A stretch of 6,251 nucleotides of DNA from Thiobacillus sp. Its GTDB lineage: Bacteria > Pseudomonadota > Gammaproteobacteria > Burkholderiales > Thiobacillaceae. Numbering within the stretch: the first letter of the stretch is position 1; the number at the start of each line of letters is the position of its first letter. Both the position numbers and the translations under genes were made by a program. Shown here one piece after another: positions 5,989-6,251 of the stretch. Below the pieces are notes generated by a model. It did no database searches, had not been told where the DNA came from, and saw only the letters and a program-made list of their open reading frames with translations. Location of the stretch: positions 1 to 6,251 of the forward strand of contig JAIWOS010000055.1 in assembly GCA_020217265.1 (NCBI GenBank), written 5' to 3'.

Positions 5989-6047
5989 GGCAGCATCACG
6001 ATCGGCCGGAAAGAAAGTGCGCTATCCGCGAAGGTTTTGTTCTCCAT
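5985..6047 (-). CDS. Possible 20-codon coupling mini-ORF between nasA and ybiB
   Basis: This frame starts with an ATG sharing a base with the nitrate reductase stop (TGATG at 6049-6045) and ends with a TGA overlapping the ybiB start (ATGA at 5988-5985). It would encode 20 residues, beginning MENKTFADS. I recognise no family and it has no obvious ribosome binding site of its own. It may simply carry terminating ribosomes across the gap to ybiB, whose own start lacks a site. The perfect overlaps are seen; translation is unproven, and chance is quite possible at this length. Confidence 0.25.
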   Translation of the reverse strand: MENKTFADSALSFRPIVMLP

Positions 6048-6251
6048 CACGCGGCCACCCGCTTGCTCGCGATCAGCCGCTTCAGCTCCGGCACGCAGGA
6101 GCCGCACTCGGTGCCGCACTTGAGCGTTTCCTGCAAGGCGCCGAGGTCGGCGCCGGCCGCGATCGCCGCGACGATGTCCGGCTCGGCGACGTTCAGACAA
6201 TTGCACACGATGCGGCCGCGCCCCGCGCCGGCCGCCGGCGGGCGCGCCACA
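6047..6251 (-). CDS. nasA: Assimilatory nitrate reductase catalytic subunit, C-terminal [2Fe-2S] (BFD-like) domain, partial
   Basis: The last 67 codons of a gene entering from the right edge. They contain a BFD-type [2Fe-2S] module: CNC (C16 and C18 of the visible part), then CGTECGSC with C49 and C52 completing the CxC...CxxC ligand set, and C45 as an extra cysteine. Such a domain follows the molybdopterin-guanine-dinucleotide core in many bacterial assimilatory nitrate reductases (NasA in Klebsiella, NasC in Pseudomonas), where it takes part in electron transfer to the Mo-[4Fe-4S] centre that reduces nitrate to nitrite. The RPP-rich stretch before GRIVCNC fits a linker from the catalytic core. 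A GTG at 6250 is in frame, but the domain type and context suggest a longer protein. A separate small BFD protein is the main alternative and cannot be ruled out within the window. Confidence 0.78.
   Translation of the reverse strand, partial: VARPPAAGAGRGRIVCNCLNVAEPDIVAAIAAGADLGALQETLKCGTECGSCVPELKRLIASKRVAA

Noticed and set aside
1..6251. CRISPR arrays, insertion sequences, tRNA or rRNA genes
   Set aside because: I saw no repeated spacer-like units, no transposase motifs or terminal repeats, and no RNA gene signatures on either strand.

Overview
This window is a compact assimilatory nitrate/nitrite reduction locus. Every gene I can support lies on the minus strand, so the direction of transcription runs from high to low coordinates. 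The high GC content, with third codon positions strongly G/C, the gene families and the RpoN/NtrC-type control region suggest a GC-rich proteobacterium. I would guess a betaproteobacterium of the Rhodocyclales/Azoarcus-Thauera kind, but that placement is inference only.

Layout in transcription order. (1) 6251-6047: C-terminal end of an assimilatory nitrate reductase catalytic subunit, carrying its BFD-type [2Fe-2S] domain. (2) 6047-5985: a possible 20-codon mini-ORF that overlaps the reductase stop at one end and the next start at the other. (3) 5988-5023: a YbiB/TrpD2-family protein, related to anthranilate phosphoribosyltransferase but without its PRPP-binding motif. (4) 5022-4801: a 222-base intergenic region holding an NtrC-like enhancer palindrome, a consensus sigma-54 promoter and a short leader with a hairpin. 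(5) 4800-2341: nirB, the large subunit of NADH-dependent nitrite reductase. (6) 2329-1997: nirD, the small Rieske-type subunit. (7) 1939-728: a NarK/NasA-type nitrate/nitrite transporter of the major facilitator superfamily. (8) 705-1: the N-terminal PP2C phosphatase domain of a protein running off the left edge, probably the bifunctional phosphatase/kinase often found in such loci.

How the genes work together: the MFS transporter brings nitrate (or nitrite) into the cell, the molybdenum nitrate reductase makes nitrite, and NirBD reduces nitrite to ammonium with NADH. The intergenic control region predicts that nirB-nirD-narK-PP2C is switched on by nitrogen limitation through NtrC and sigma-54. 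No strong terminator is visible after ybiB, so read-through from the upstream nasA-ybiB unit is also possible. YbiB and the PP2C protein are the less explained members. The rest is a familiar pathway, and I do not see a wholly new system here.

There is no gene-free stretch longer than 300 bases. The long open frames on the plus strand, including a 985-codon one opposite nirB, look like GC-driven shadows of the real genes.
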